Source: Mrakia gelida (lineage: Eukaryota > Basidiomycota > Tremellomycetes > Cystofilobasidiales > Mrakiaceae). From it: 64,000 nucleotides of DNA. The stretch spans positions 744,001 to 808,000 of the forward strand of contig BRON01000014.1 in assembly GCA_024345305.1 (NCBI GenBank). Direction: 5' to 3'. This document shows, piece by piece, positions 54,604 to 64,000 of the stretch. The notes under the pieces are model-generated. The model saw only the letters and a list, made by a program, of their open reading frames with translations, was not told the origin of the DNA and did not search any database. The position numbers and the translations under genes are program-made. The stretch's first letter is position 1. Each line of letters starts with the position of its first letter.

Positions 54604-55371
54604 TCTTGAGAGTTGTGAGTGTTGGTAGATGAGGTGGGCGAGGTTGAAAAAGCTGGTGAGGTGGTGGATGGAGGAAGAGAAAGGAATGAACATCAGCTCG
54701 ACCCTTTTCAACCCATCTCTCTCGACTTCGCCGACGACGCATTTGTAGACTCAAGCGGGGAATCACCAAGCTCAAGATGTCAGCGAGCTCTACAGCGGGC
54801 TCGGGCATCCACGCAGACGGTGTTTTGGGAGTGCGCCATGGAATGTCGACCGCTAGAAGACGGAAGAACAGGAACGATGGGTCAGCCGGAGCGAAAATCG
54901 AGAACGAGTCGCCGGAGGTTTTGGTTTGAGATTCGAGAGAGCGAGTGGGGAGGGAGGGATGATTATGGAGACGAGGGGCTCACTGGGTGCTCTGATGTCC
55001 TGTCTGGAAGATGCGCAGAGGAACAAAGCTGCTGAGCAAACCAGATCAACAAGTCAGGTCGAAGTCGAGAAGGTTCGGACGCGTCGACTGTTGTTCAATC
55101 TCCTCTCGTCGTTGCCAGTTTTGAGGCTTTCCGATCCAAGTAGCCGATGCTGGCGCAGTACCAGGTCGAAGAGTCATCCATCGAGAGAGCTACCTAGACC
55201 GAATGTTGAATCGAGAGGAGCTTGTCGACGCGTCGCGGCGAGTTGAAGGTCAGCGAGGGACGAGGTGCTGGAGAGACGACGATGGAACAAGTGCGAGAAG
55301 TCAGCGATGCTACGAGACGAAGAGTTTGATGTGCGAGTTGGACTCACAGGTTTCCGTACCGAACGCTCAAA
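54604..55371. other. Intergenic stretch, nothing supported
   Basis: About 770 bp between two minus-strand genes. Open frames on the plus strand (54619-55035) overlap the SDR 5' region and lack motifs. GACGCGTC-type sites lie near 55077 and 55228. Confidence 0.45.
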
Positions 55372-56357
55372 TTAAAGGCCAACAGCAGCTTCGACCTGCT
55401 TCAGCCACCTCTCCTTCACCTCCCCCGCGGCCGTCTTCTCCCCTATCTTCGTTCTGAAGTTCACCAACGTCTGCCTCCTTCGATCCTCGGTCCCAACCCT
55501 TATGGCTAGCTTCATCCGTGGTCGCTGCTCGACTTCCGACTCGGGAGGGAAGTCGTCGAAGTGGCGGTCCCAGATCGCTTCCACCAAGAGAAACCAGTCC
55601 ATGTCCGCGAGCTCCTTGGGGATTTCGAAGACCAACTCCCGAGAGAAAGAGAGGCTCGGATCAGCACTGATCACCGCATTCTTGACGTGCAGGGAGCGGA
55701 GGTTGGGGTGGTGTTGGCGAGGGCAGAGGCGACAGCAAAGGCGGATACTCGAACTTGAGGCCGACTTTGTCTGCTGCTCTTGAGGGCGGAAGTCCTTCGA
55801 AGTGGAGGTGGATCGGAGAGAAGATGCCGAGGATTCGAGGAGGGAAGATGGAGAGGGTGAGGATCTGGGATGGCGAGGGGAAGACGGCGTTGATGGTGAA
55901 CGGGAGGAAGAGGGAGACTCGTTGGAGGGAATGGGTAGAAGAGGAGAGCCGGTGGAGTTGAAGAGGGCAACTGGGCGTGGGGATGATGAATATTGGTTCG
56001 GTGAAGGTGAGTGTTTTGATCTGGTCCAGAGAGAGGAGCGACTGAAGGTGAGGTTGATGGGAGGAGTCCTGGGGAGGGAAGAGGAAGTCAGGGAGGTACT
56101 CAGTCGAAAGCTCATCAGGTCGTTGGCTTCCGCGAAAAAGATAGCATGGAAAGGATCCAACGCACCCTCTCGGAAAACATCTTGTCAAACGACTCAGCTC
56201 CTTGGATGTCTACGTGAATGTACAGAAGGGGCGAGGAGAGCTCGAGAAAGGCGAGGGAGACTCGGGAGGTCTGAGCGAGAGTCGAGGGATCGCAGAACTT
56301 GAGGATCTCGTGCTTGAGTTCGAGGGGGAGGGTAGGAAGAGGGGAAGAGGCAGCCAT
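55372..56357 (-). CDS. F-box-like protein, paralogue of the gene at 29-30 kb, possibly frameshifted
   Basis: Exon 1 (56357-56166) reads MAASSPLPTLPLELKHEILK and SRVSLAFLELSSPLLYIHVD, the same L-P-x-E-L pattern and S-R/G-V-S-L element as the paralogue. Exon 2 starts at 56068 after a clear CTGAC/CAG signal: LDQIKTLTFTEPIFIIPTPS, then QRVSLFLPFTINAVFPSP. Its frame runs into a stop near 55663, while the adjacent frame carries convincing sequence from about 55730 to the end (NLRSLHVKNAVISADPSLSF, then WDRHFDDFPPESEVEQRPRM, KERWLKQVEAAVGL). Either one base is missing or extra at about 55700-55750, or an 80-nt intron from GTCGGC to TCAAG, lacking a CTGAC branch, is removed. Function is as for other orphan F-box-like proteins. 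Confidence 0.6.
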
Positions 56358-56534
56358 GATGAAGCGATGAAAGTGGGCTGAAGAGTGAAAAGAAGGATTG
56401 GATGGTGGTGACGGCTGGAAGGAAGAAGGAAGGGAGGTGAGGGAAGGGAGGTCGAAGCTCATTTCGCAAAGTCGCTCCCAACGACCTCGACCTCTCCCCT
56501 TCCCTGTTCTCGATCTGTTCTTCCAGTTCTGAAA

Positions 56535-58068
56535 ATGGCATCTGAGGTGAGTGCTCTCTCTCCCCTACCGAGTACAACGAAATCGGCTTCAAAGGAGGCT
56601 TCGTGCGTACGATGGAAGCGAAGAAGCGAGCTCACCTCCTTCCCCTCCCTCCTTCCCTTTTCCTGTTGGCCCTTCCTCTCTCCCCTCTCGTCGCGTCCTG
56701 CATCCTCTTCCTTCTCTCGACTTCAGACGGACTCTAATCTCCCACTCTCGGACGCTCACAAACTCGCACAGCTCATCGGAATCAGCGAAGAAGACCCGCT
56801 CGCCTACTATCACGTCTCGGACGAGAACCAGCTCGTACGTCTTCTCCTCGTTCGTTCGCCAGCGCTCAACCTAGATCCACCCTGATCCTCTATTGCCCCA
56901 AACAGCGAGAAGTCTTCAACTTCAGTCAGACTCTCTCTCCTACGTCAAGGGTGAGCCGCCCGGCTTTCCCGTCTCCCCACGATTCCATTCCGCTCCTCGC
57001 GTCCCTTCTTTCTCTTGACCCTCGTTCCCCTCCCCCAACTCTCTTTCTTTTCCAGGCAGAGTTCTGTGCCCTCTACCTCGTCAAGTTGGTTCGAGCTATT
57101 GAGACTCCTCCTCATCAGCAACCGAGACCGTTCGTCGGTGGGGCGGCGCGAGTTCTCGAGCTTTTGTTGGATCAACCGCTTTGGAGAGGTCACTTCGTTC
57201 GAACTAGTCCCTACGCAGCAGATCTTCTCGCGAATATCATCAGGATTCTTGTACGCATCTGTCCTCGTCACCTCGATTCTGTGAGTCACCCTTTCTCCGC
57301 TTCACGACCGTTTGTCGCGTTCGTCGAGTCTCGCGAGCTGATCCTCCCTTGTTCTCTTGCACTCTTCAGTCTCCTGGAAACGAAGACGCTCGAGCTTTGG
57401 GTTTCCTGAGCTTCTTCAGAGTCATCGAGTCGCTCATCAACTCAGCGCTCGTCCATGGCTCGGTCTCCCCGGTCAACCTCGTCCTTCCGCCGTCCGTTCG
57501 ACAGGACTTCCTCTGGGTCTGTCAGCAGCACCTCGCCTCGCGATCTTTGACGAAGGCAAAGGAGGGACGTGATCATCCAGCTATCATCCTGTTGAAGGAG
57601 CTTCTTCAGACCTTGCCGATGGTTCTGGGAGTGGAGGGAGTCGGAGAGCTGGTGATCACTCGACGCGTCAGGGAGAACTCAACCTCGAAGGGAGCCCTCG
57701 CTTGCGAGCTGACCGTGTACATCGAGGATGCGGAAGGTCACTTGGTCGATTCGTGCGCGAGGTGGTACGGGAAGGGCGGCGCGAAGTTGAAGTTCTGTTC
57801 GATTGTGAGTCGTCGTTCCTTTTCTTCCTCTCTCTCTCCTCGCGTTCTTTCCCTCTGCCCTGGCTGACCCTCTCTCTCCCTCCCCCTTCAGTGCAAATCA
57901 GTCGCCTACTGTTGTCCTGGTTCGCTCCCTTTCTTCCCTTCATCCTCTCCTCCTCGCCTCGCTCGCCAAACTGACCTCGTCCCTCCCTTTCCTCGACGCA
58001 TCCGAACAGAGCACCAACGAGCCGATTGGAAGAGGCACAAGCCGGTCTGCTTCGCCCCGAGATGGTGA
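56535..58068 (+). CDS. Protein with C-terminal MYND-type zinc finger
   Basis: Seven exons: 56535-56546 (only MASE), 56727-56834, 56906-56950, 57056-57280, 57370-57804, 57892-57919, 58020-58068, all in phase. The helical body includes LSDAHKLAQLIGISEEDPLA, AEFCALYLVKLVRAIETPP, GAARVLELLLDQPLWRGHFV, NEDARALGFLSFFRVIESLI and LPPSVRQDFLWVCQQHLAS. The last exons encode FCSICKSVAYCCPEHQRADW then KRHKPVCFAPRW, the second half of a MYND finger; the usual first C-x2-C pair is not obvious, and EH replaces the common EC, so metal binding may be partial. The protein ends right at the finger. MYND domains bind peptides in chromatin and signalling complexes; the partner is unknown. Confidence 0.75.
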
Positions 58069-59778
58069 CAGCCGTACTCCTTCGCCAGATCGGAGCGCTG
58101 GAGTCGAGGAGTGACTTGCTTGCCATGGAGGAGACCCCGAGGGGACGATGGATGGAATGAGCATTTCGTGTCGACTCTCGGTTCGAACGACGAAAGCTCA
58201 GGCTCGGAGACTCGTTTTCTCAGAGCTCTGACGAGCATCATAATACTTGTATCATCTCGCGTTGCTTACTCTACAGCTCCCACCTTCACCACCACCCCAG
58301 TGCCAATCAAGCTCAACCACCTTCGTTCACGATCGCGACTCGCTCGACGTTGACTTTGCTTTTCGTCCTCGTGCGCTCTCCCCTTCCCTCTTTTGAACAC
58401 ATACTCCAGGAGCTTCTCATCTAGCACTGCTTCTTCTAGGAGTCAGCAAAACACACGAAACGAAGACGGAGCTTCTTCTCGAGCAGGACAACGAAGACGA
58501 CCTCTCTCTCCCTCCCCTTCGCTGCGGGCGCGTACTTCCTTCCCTCCTCTCCTTTCCCCAATGAGGCAGTGCGACATAGACTCGCTCAGATAACCTACTC
58601 ATCTTAGGAGAGGTGTTGAGAGGAGTCGAGCGGTTGCTGGCTTGGTGTTGACGAGAAAGGGAGAGGGGAGGGAAGATACGAGCTCGACGACGTCGCGCGA
58701 GGGAAGCGCGTTTGCTCGGTCAATTTTTCGCTGAGAGGAGGCAAGAGGAGGGGTGTGGGCTTGAGAGCAACGAGGATTGAGAGCGCGAAGGGGTGTGAGG
58801 GTGAAGGAGAGGATGAGGTGTGAAAGGGGACGAGGGGAGAAAAGGTACCGAGGGAGGACGAGTGAGACGCGTCGAGGGAGAGGTCGTTTTGGATGAGGGT
58901 GGAGAGCAGGATGCGGTTTGCTGCTCTTAAAAAAGTGCAAGGCTCGAGAGCTAAGAGACCAGAGATGTATCCCGGGGCTCGAGCAGCTTCAAAGCCCTGC
59001 CCTCTCTGCCCCAGCAAAACGAACAACTTCGTTCGTTCGTTCGACGGCGAGAGGACGGTTGCCGCTCTTTCGTTCTCTTCTCCTCGCCTCTTCCCTTGTG
59101 TTTCAGCCCATCGAAGGTTCAAAAGATCCTCTCGCGCGTTCCCGTCCGTCCGTCAGATCGGGAGGCGTAAAAACTGTCGTCAAAGTCAAAAAGGGAAGGA
59201 GAGGGAAAGGGAACGCGTCCCAGCCGAGCCTCGGCTGAGCTCTTTCGGGGTCGTGCTCTCTCTCTTCTCTTCTCCCTCTCCTCTCCTTCCTCCACAGAGC
59301 GTTCATACCTGTGCTGAGAGTTTCATATCAGATCGGTCCTTTCCGGTTCTTTGGATTGGGATGGATCTGCGGAAAAGCAGCAAAACGGAAGAAAAGGAGG
59401 AGGGGAGCGAGGGGCAGGGGGCGATCTAAAAGAGGTCGGTGATTTAAAATGGATCAGGAGAGGAGAGACATGGACAGCTTTCGTAGATTTTTCTCTGCAT
59501 GAGAGGGAGAGAGGGAGGCAGCGTGAAGGTTTTCTCGTGGAGTGGTTGGCGATGCGATGAAGGTGTGATCTCGGACGCGTGTTTTTCCGAGCTGAGAATA
59601 CCAAGAGGGAGGTGACGAGCTGCCGATGGAAGAAAAGGACCCCCTCTTTCGAAGGGAGGAGGGAGAGACGGTCCCCTTGTTCGTTCTGCCCTTCAACCAC
59701 CACCCCATCCCTTCCCTCTCTTCCCTTCCTTCTTCTCTTCTCTTCGACCCTCCCCACCTCTCGCTCGCTCGTCGTTCT
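58069..59778. other. 1.7-kb intergenic stretch upstream of the zinc-finger gene
   Basis: The longest gene-poor stretch. Open frames (for example 58604-59122, minus) show no motifs. It contains GACGCGTC-type sites near 58866 and 59574 and a CGTTCGTTCGTTCG short repeat near 59030. It probably holds a long regulated promoter and leader for the zinc-finger gene; the frame of that gene stays open upstream to 59626. Confidence 0.4.
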
Positions 59779-60549
59779 ATGTCTCAGCCTTCCCTCTATC
59801 CCCCCAACAACCCACCTCAGCAGCAGGAGTCCTTCCAGCAGCAGGCCTCCTCCTACCCCCCTCAACAACCCAACGGACTCTCCCCTGCCTTCCTCGCAAG
59901 CCTTCAGTCCCTCTACCCTTCCGTTTCTCCCACTTCAAAGACAGCTCAGGTTAGTAAACACGCTCTTCTCTTTCTCCTCGTCAAATCTTCATCTCTGGAT
60001 GGGTTGAAGGGAGAGAAGAAACGAAAGGATTCCCTCGAACCTTCCCCTTCTCCTCCCAGGGCGGCCGAAGCGTTCGCGCTGGCTCCTTCCTCCTTCTTCC
60101 TTCACTCCAAACTGACTCTTCTTCTTCTCGTTCTTCTCTCTCTCTTTCTACAGGACATCGCTGCCTACCTCAACGGAACAGCTTCGATCTCGTACGAATC
60201 TCGACTTGATTCCGGCTTCCAGCAACAGATGAACGTCAACGTCGCTCCTCCTCAGTCTCTCGTCCAGGCGAGAGCCATCGAAACCCTCCTCGCTCAAGCA
60301 AAGCACGCTCAACAGCAACACGCTTCAGCCTCTCCTTCAACCACCGCGTCCTCCTCCCCTCAGGCTCCCTACCCTACCTACGCTCTCCCCAGCAACCCTT
60401 ACTTCGCCAACAACAGGCAGCAGCCCTCGCTCTACTCCCAGCAACCCATCCAATCCCCTTCCCTCCCCTTCAACCTCTTCCCTTACCAGCAATACCTCCA
60501 GCAGCACCAGCAGAGGTTCCAACCTCAGTACAACAACTTCTCGAACTTC

Positions 60550-60585
<36 letters not shown>

Positions 60586-61738
60586 TTGACTCAGTACCAA
60601 ACTCCCTTCTACCCTCCCCTCCCCTTCCTCGCTCCCGGAGAGCAGCAGCACAACCAGTACAACGAGATCACCTCCTCCTCCTCCACCAACTCCACCATCG
60701 AGTCTCCCTCCCTCCCCGAACTCGGTCAGGAGTTCATCTACGACCCTTCCTTTGATCTCTCGGGAGCGTCCAACGACTTCGGAGATGCGAGCGTCTCTCC
60801 TTACGGCGCCGCTTCCCAACTCGCCACCGGAGCCTACGACTTCACCAAGTCCGCTCAAGGAGGAGGTTACGCTCCCGTCCAGCAGCAGCAGCCTTTCGAT
60901 ATGGCTAACTTGGATACCGACTCTCCCTTGACCTCTTCATCGCCTTCGTCGTGAGTTCTCCCTTATCTCTCGAAACCTTCCCACGCGGCGCTCATTTTGA
61001 CTGACGCTCCTCTCTTCTCTTCTTCACCAGGTCCTTCGCTCCTCCCTCTCCCTACGCGTTCAACAATGTCGCCGAGTCCTCGTTCAGCAACAGCGGATCC
61101 GAGTACGACTTCCAGTCCTGCTCCGTCAGCGTCGTCGGATCGATCATCGACCGAACCGGCCCTTCTTCCACCAACGTTGGACCTGGAGGAGAGCCCGAGA
61201 AGAAGAAGCACGTTTGCGAGGTCTGCCACCGAGGATTTGCTCGAGCCTTTAACCTCAAGGTGAGTTTTTCTTTCGTTCGTTGATCGTGGAAGGAAGGACG
61301 TCGTCGCTGACCCTCGCTTGTTCTCCTTCCCGCCCTTTCCTCTGAAACCCGCAGTCTCACATGCACACCCACGCTCCCAACCGCTACAAGCCCTTCCTCT
61401 GCCCTTCCAAGGACTGCTCGAGGAGCTTCTCCCGATCTCACGATATGGAGCGACACAGGAGTGGAATCCACCAGGTTAGCAGCAACTTTCCCTCCTCTCC
61501 CTCGTCGTCGTCGTCGTCGCGACTTCTTCTCCCTTCCTCCATCGCCCTGCGGTATTGGACAACACCCGCTCACACCACCCTCCCCCCTCCCTCCTCTTCG
61601 TTGTCGTCGTTCTCGTGTATTCAGGAAGGACCTCTCGCTGCCAAAGCTGGTTTGATCCCTGAGGACTCGCCCGCTGCCGCTCCTGGAGTCAAGGCTTCAG
61701 CGAAGAAGCGCTCTGCCAGGGGCGCTTCCGGCATCTAA
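59779..61738 (+). CDS. C2H2 zinc-finger transcription factor with polyglutamine tract
   Basis: Five exons: 59779-59949, 60154-60950, 61032-61259, 61355-61474, 61625-61738. The N-terminus is Gln/Pro/Ser-rich (MSQPSLYPPNNPPQQQ) with a 12-residue polyQ at 60550-60585. Two fingers follow: KKHVCEVCHRGFARAFNLKS then HMHTH (C-x2-C-x12-H-x3-H), and FLCPSKDCSRSFSRSHDMER then HRSGIH (C-x4-C, x12, H-x4-H). The order and the NLKSHMHTH/SHDMERHR helices resemble Crz1-like and related fungal regulators. The C-terminus is short, Ala/Lys-rich. Nuclear activator or repressor with unknown targets; no calcineurin docking motif was obvious. In-frame codons continue upstream to 59626, but 59779 starts the conserved-looking Gln/Pro region. 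A further intron seems to lie in the 3' UTR (61793-61898). Confidence 0.85.
60550..60585 (+). repeat. PolyQ-encoding CAG/CAA tract
   Basis: Twelve consecutive Gln codons, mixed CAG and CAA, inside the zinc-finger gene. The mixed codons should make the tract more stable than a pure CAG run. Confidence 0.9.
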
Positions 61739-63322
61739 ACTTTTGACTAGAAGGGTTCAAGTTGTGTTCTATCCTACGGATTCATCTTCAAGGTTAGTTC
61801 GTCGTCCTTTCCTCTCTTCTCGTCGTTTCGAGGCGCGAGTTCTCGTTCGTTCGTCGTCGCCCGTCGCTGACTCCTCCCCTCTCCCTTCTCTTTTACAGCT
61901 CAACCCTCGTAACTCCACCACCTCCCACCCATCGAGAACAAACCCACCTTCCCCTCCACCAGCTCCGTCCACGCCAACAACGATCGGCTCAGCACCTCGG
62001 TGCTGTTTCAAAGCCCTTTTCGTCTTTTCCGTCTTCGTTTCGAGTTATCGGTTCGGTCGTCAAGTCCACTCACTCCCACAATCCACTCTCCATCTCACAA
62101 CCACCCCTCGCCAACAACCTACCTTTCTTGTCTCTCTCTTCTCCCCTCGCCTGGTCTCCCATCAAAGCTCAATTCCCGTCTCGATCAACCCGGTCGCCTC
62201 TTAAATCTTGCCTACACTTGGTCGACGCGGAACCCCTCCTCGGTTTCGCCCTTCTACCTCGTCTTCTTGCTTTATTAGTCTACCCCAGTTGTTAGATCCT
62301 TGACCGTGTTTTCGCTTTTGTATGGTCCCTCGTTTCCTCTTCTGTTTTCGTATTCGTTCGTTCGTTCCCTTCTCGTCCCTCTCGCGTTCGTTTCTCCTTT
62401 GTGTTTTCGACTCGGCTCTCACTGGACACTCTCTCGTCGTTTGCCTTTCAGAGCCTGACTACCTACTCTCCTTTTTCGTGTTGCTTGAAGTATAGAAAAT
62501 CCCGTTGATGATAACTCTGCTCCACGAAACGAAAGAAAAGCGACGAGGGAGGCAGGAGGGACGAGAGCAGGTCTTCTCGTCTCGTCTCGTTCGCGAAACC
62601 GCTTGGGCCAGCTTTGGTGAGTCCCCGGAGCTTGTTTAGGTTCTCGCCTAGCAGCTCTCAAGGTGCAGAGGCGAGCGGAAACAGAGGAAGGGGAGGAGAG
62701 AGGAGAGCGGGCAGGACGACGAACCTTCGACGCATCTGGGAGGAGCTCCTCGAACGAAAGAGGATGAAGCTTCTTCGCCTTCCTCCCCCTTCTCAAGCAA
62801 CCACTTAACCCACCCAACCCACCCACCACCTTCTCTAGTCTTCGCCCATCTTGTATCAGCTAGCATGAATCGTAAGTCCAACGGTCGACGACGAGAAGTG
62901 AGATCACTTCGACGAGTCGTCGTCGTTCTCGCTCTCTCGCTCTCGTACTCACACTCCCAGAGTATGCCTCCCTCTCGTCACACCCCCTGTCAATAGCTCT
63001 CCCAGCAGCTACTACGGCCCCCCTACATCTTCGAAATCTAACTCCAGCCCAAGAAACGTCCAAAGAGAAGCGGAAGAAGTCAGCTGAAGACGCGAGAAGA
63101 ACTCAACCCCGACGCGTCCGCTCGAGGGTCTCCTCCTCCCTCAACCCTCTTCCCTTAGACCCAGATTGATCTAATCTTGCCCCATCAACTTCCGTCCCCA
63201 TCGCTTCTTCTCATCTCACCTCATAAAAGAGCTCAAGCAGCTCACCCTTTGCCTCATCAACCACCATCTCTCCCACCTCAACCCAACCCTCCCTCCCTCT
63301 TCTTCGCTCGCTCGACGCCAAC
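61739..63322. other. 3' UTR with intron, then intergenic region
   Basis: The first part holds the zinc-finger 3' UTR with a likely spliced intron (GTTAGT at 61793, CTGAC, CAG ending 61898). A candidate tiny gene starts near 62866 (ATGAATC then GTAAGT), but no conserved peptide follows. The rest is promoter for the 45-residue protein, with a GACGCGTC site near 63108. Confidence 0.45.
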
Positions 63323-63547
63323 ATGAACATCCGATTCGCCTACACCCAAGTCGCCGCTCTCTTCGGGTTCTCCTCCTACGCTGGCTACCACATGGGGAAG
63401 CATTCGGTTGCTGTGAGTCTTGCTCTTCCTCCCTGCCTCGTTTCGAGGTTGAGTCTGAAAGGGCGACGCTGACCTTTCGTTTCGTATTTACTCTCGCAGA
63501 TGCTCACTCGAGACAGCGCTCGACGAGGAAGGGTCTACCGAATTTGA
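63323..63547 (+). CDS. Small 45-residue protein, possibly a mitochondrial membrane subunit
   Basis: Two exons, 63323-63412 and 63500-63547, give MNIRFAYTQVAALFGFSSYA followed by GYHMGKHSVAMLTRDSARRG and the end RVYRI. It has one short hydrophobic helix, a Gly/Tyr-containing turn and a basic tail, the make-up of small accessory subunits of mitochondrial complexes (ATP synthase or cytochrome oxidase type). I cannot assign it to a family. Splice sites are strong (GTGAGT, CTGAC, CAG) and the phase is kept. A likely 3' UTR intron follows at 63577-63675. Confidence 0.6.
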
Positions 63548-64000
63548 TCTCTCTCTCTCATCTACCCATCAGGAAGGTGAGCTCACCTCGGTCTTCCTCT
63601 TTTGAGCGACCAACGACGACGCTGACCTTCACGACGCGTCGTCCTCCCTCTTCGCTTCTTCCACGTCCTTTCCAGCCCCAGACTCATATCAACTCAAACC
63701 AGCAGTAACGACAGTATTCAGCTCGACATCACGAACTTCGCTTTAGACTTCTCCTTCCTTCACCTCGCGTACATAGAGTAGCGGTCGACGCAGACGCTCT
63801 CGTCGACGTCGTCTTTCACTCCTTTTGACCTTCAAGCCTCGCTCTTACGACCTCTCTTCTGGACTTCTTCTTTCGCCTACACTGTCTTAATTAGCCCAGA
63901 CTTCTCTCTTGATCTAGAATGTAACTCACGAATTCCTGAGTCTCGCGAAGCAGGAAGAGTGAAGTGGGGCGGTCAGCTCGACGACGACGACACGAACAGG
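63548..64000. other. 3' UTR and window end
   Basis: This contains the 3' UTR intron of the 45-residue-protein gene (63577-63675) with a GACGCGTC palindrome inside it. Nothing coding is supported up to the end of the window. Confidence 0.45.

Noticed and set aside
59626..59778. Upstream extension of the zinc-finger gene
   Set aside because: The frame stays open but its composition changes and the Gln/Pro-rich start typical of such factors begins at 59779; an extension cannot be fully excluded.
62866..63172. Possible two-exon mini-gene starting ATGAATC then GTAAGT
   Set aside because: The joined peptide of about 54 residues is low in information, no CTGAC branch was found, and nothing conserved is visible.
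1..64000. Search for tRNA, rRNA, CRISPR arrays, transposase genes and long terminal repeats
   Set aside because: I found no cloverleaf-like A/B box pair, repeat-spacer series, integrase or reverse-transcriptase motifs by eye.

Overview
The window looks like nuclear DNA from a basidiomycete fungus, most probably a GC-rich, intron-dense lineage such as the Microbotryomycetes (red-yeast relatives); this placement is inference. The signs are split genes with introns of about 50-130 nt, donors of the GTGAGT/GTTCGT/GTACGT type, a branch site that reads CTGAC rather than the yeast CTAAC, compact spacing with 5' and 3' UTR introns, and fungal families (Och1-like GT32, Rgd1-type F-BAR/RhoGAP, fungal MFS, MIT protein). 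There is no sign of bacterial organisation, CRISPR, rRNA, tRNA or an intact transposon. Gene models below were joined by hand from donor, branch and acceptor signals and checked by reading phase and family motifs; exon borders are predictions.

Layout. 0.2-3.0 kb (+): single-pass membrane protein with a Ser-rich stalk. 4.1-5.6 kb (+): poorly resolved gene broken by a 32-bp tandem duplication. 6.0-8.0 kb (+): HSF-type transcription factor with a long insert in its wing. 8.6-9.7 kb (-): Ser-rich unknown protein. 9.7-12.6 kb (+): 13-exon membrane-anchored alpha/beta hydrolase. 13.2-13.6 kb (-): remnant of a serine beta-lactamase/esterase. 14.0-15.4 kb (-): polytopic membrane protein. 15.8-20.2 kb (-): large MIT-domain protein. 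21.1-23.1 kb (-): RING-CH membrane E3 ligase. 23.3-25.4 kb (-): probable mitochondrial protein. 25.8-27.8 kb (-): GT32 mannosyltransferase. 29.0-30.0 kb (-): F-box-like protein.

30.6-32.0 kb (+): GNAT acetyltransferase. 32.3-35.5 kb (+): about 21-exon MFS transporter with six exons under 20 nt. 35.7-40.2 kb (+): large unknown charged protein. 40.6-41.6 kb (-): metallo-beta-lactamase-fold hydrolase. 42.4-47.0 kb (-): F-BAR/RhoGAP protein. 47.4-49.1 kb (-): PHOSPHO-type HAD phosphatase, divergent from 49.3-51.3 kb (+): methylthioadenosine phosphorylase. 51.6-52.5 kb (-): acidic unknown protein. 53.2-54.6 kb (-): short-chain dehydrogenase with two in-frame stops. 55.4-56.4 kb (-): second F-box-like gene, possibly frameshifted, divergent from 56.5-58.1 kb (+): MYND-finger protein. 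59.8-61.7 kb (+): C2H2 zinc-finger factor with polyQ. 63.3-63.5 kb (+): 45-residue protein.

The genes do not form an evident pathway or biosynthetic cluster; they read as ordinary housekeeping and regulatory loci with a few decaying accessory genes. The unusual signals are architectural: a palindrome (GACGCGTC) repeated through introns and intergenic DNA, strings of 10-19 nt microexons in two membrane-protein genes, one intron with an apparent AT donor, and four loci with visible damage (tandem duplication, paired stops, frameshift, truncation).
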